Part shown: positions 63,842-64,000 of the stretch, piece after piece
Numbering within the stretch: position 1 is the first letter of the stretch
Layout: each line of letters opens with the position of its first letter
The notes under the pieces: generated by a model
Told to the model about the DNA's origin: nothing
The model's database searches: none
What the model saw: the letters and a program-made list of their open reading frames with translations, nothing else
Source: an uncultured Muribaculaceae bacterium
Lineage (GTDB): Bacteria; Bacteroidota; Bacteroidia; Bacteroidales; Muribaculaceae
Assembly (NCBI GenBank): GCA_910587075.1
Contig: CAJUKE010000004.1
Coordinates: 58,933 to 122,932 of the forward strand
Length of the DNA stretch: 64,000 nt
Direction: 5' to 3'
Translations under genes and position numbers: made by a program

Positions 63842-63921
63842 CAGCGCAAAAGCGATTGCGCCCCGCGAGAGGGGCCTCGGTTGGCGGTAGTTTCCGCCTC
63901 GAATCGCTGAGACAGACCAAT

Positions 63922-64000
63922 GGAAAGATGCCGGAGTGGTCGATCGGGACGGTCTCGAAAACCGTTGTACCCTTACGGGTACCCAGGGTTCGAATCCCTG
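63922..64000 (+). tRNA. tRNA-Ser (anticodon CGA), cut by the window edge
   Basis: From the 5' end: acceptor strand GGAAAGA, D-arm with CCGGAGTGGTCGATCGGG, anticodon stem ACGGT/ACCGT around CTCGAAA (anticodon CGA, reading the serine codon UCG), the long variable arm typical of serine tRNA (TGTACCC-TTAC-GGGTAC), and the T-arm CAGGGTTCGAATCCCTG. The 3' acceptor strand and the discriminator lie beyond 64000. Confidence 0.93.

Larger units (their letters stand above)
63375..63921. other. intergenic region with operator, repeats and tRNA promoter
   Basis: About 550 bases. The left part has the BlaI promoter and operator-like dyad. The middle (63540-63780) is GC-rich with repeated GGGGCTTCGC-type units and a partial REP-like match (about 63680-63712). 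The open frames here have Arg/Pro-rich, repeat-derived translations and are not supported. The right part has the tRNA promoter. Confidence 0.6.

Noticed and set aside
63470..63910. 146-aa plus-strand and 89-aa minus-strand frames near the tRNA
   Set aside because: Their Arg/Pro-rich translations follow repeated GC-rich DNA, and they overlap the blaI promoter, its operator-like dyad and the tRNA promoter.

Overview
The window reads as a chromosomal segment of a GC-rich gut Bacteroidales, most like Muribaculaceae (the S24-7 group). This is an inference from several signs: -7 boxes of the form TAnnTTTG upstream of many genes, SPII lipoproteins, DUF4493, DUF4835, DUF4919, DUF4293 and DUF3316 families, a FeoA-FeoB fusion, a rubrerythrin with N-terminal rubredoxin, secreted proteins with T9SS-like tails, and high GC outside one AT-rich island. 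No rRNA operon or CRISPR array is seen. A tRNA-Ser is cut by the right edge.

Layout. 1-3.1 kb: GNAT-like protein, rnhB and a secreted LRR protein. 3.1-13.3 kb: a minus-strand extracellular locus with two GH16 glucanase-like enzymes and three DUF4493 lipoproteins, two of them ending in PCMD-like domains. 13.4-15.8 kb: feoAB. 16-22.7 kb: a plus-strand housekeeping operon, dnaN, DnaQ-like exonuclease, coaBC, DUF4835, recN, rlmB. 22.7-26.5 kb: an ECF-type sigma factor, a small 62-aa protein and an M6 metalloprotease. 26.6-27.8 kb: a RAYT (REP-associated transposase) gene bounded by REP-like repeats. 27.8-33.9 kb: a minus-strand operon divIC, membrane protein, dapB, lepB, wbqC, then DUF4919 and gdhA.

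34.0-39.8 kb is an AT-rich accessory island with an intact ATPase, a fragment of a related ATPase, a WG-repeat lipoprotein, small secreted or broken ORFs and a remnant with GEIN-type repeats. 39.8-49.2 kb: ridA, yihY, DUF4293, a TPR protein, rubrerythrin, an outer-membrane-like protein, yitT, an amidase and a small lipoprotein. 49.5-63.4 kb is almost wholly minus strand: gap, then rsmA-mgtE-154 aa-DUF6056-like, then trpS-DUF3316-S41 peptidase-btuFCD-like ABC importer, then blaI-blaR1-like.

The most interesting signal is a dispersed repeat family. A 26-bp core is found next to the RAYT gene, in front of a lipoprotein gene, and inside the open frame of an ABC ATPase gene, where it adds amino acids. 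The core can fold as a hairpin with a GGAA loop and tandem G-A mismatches, and it follows a polypyrimidine tract in at least three copies. A second signal is two long imperfect palindromes (143 and 172 bp), each beginning directly after a stop codon (yihY and rubrerythrin).
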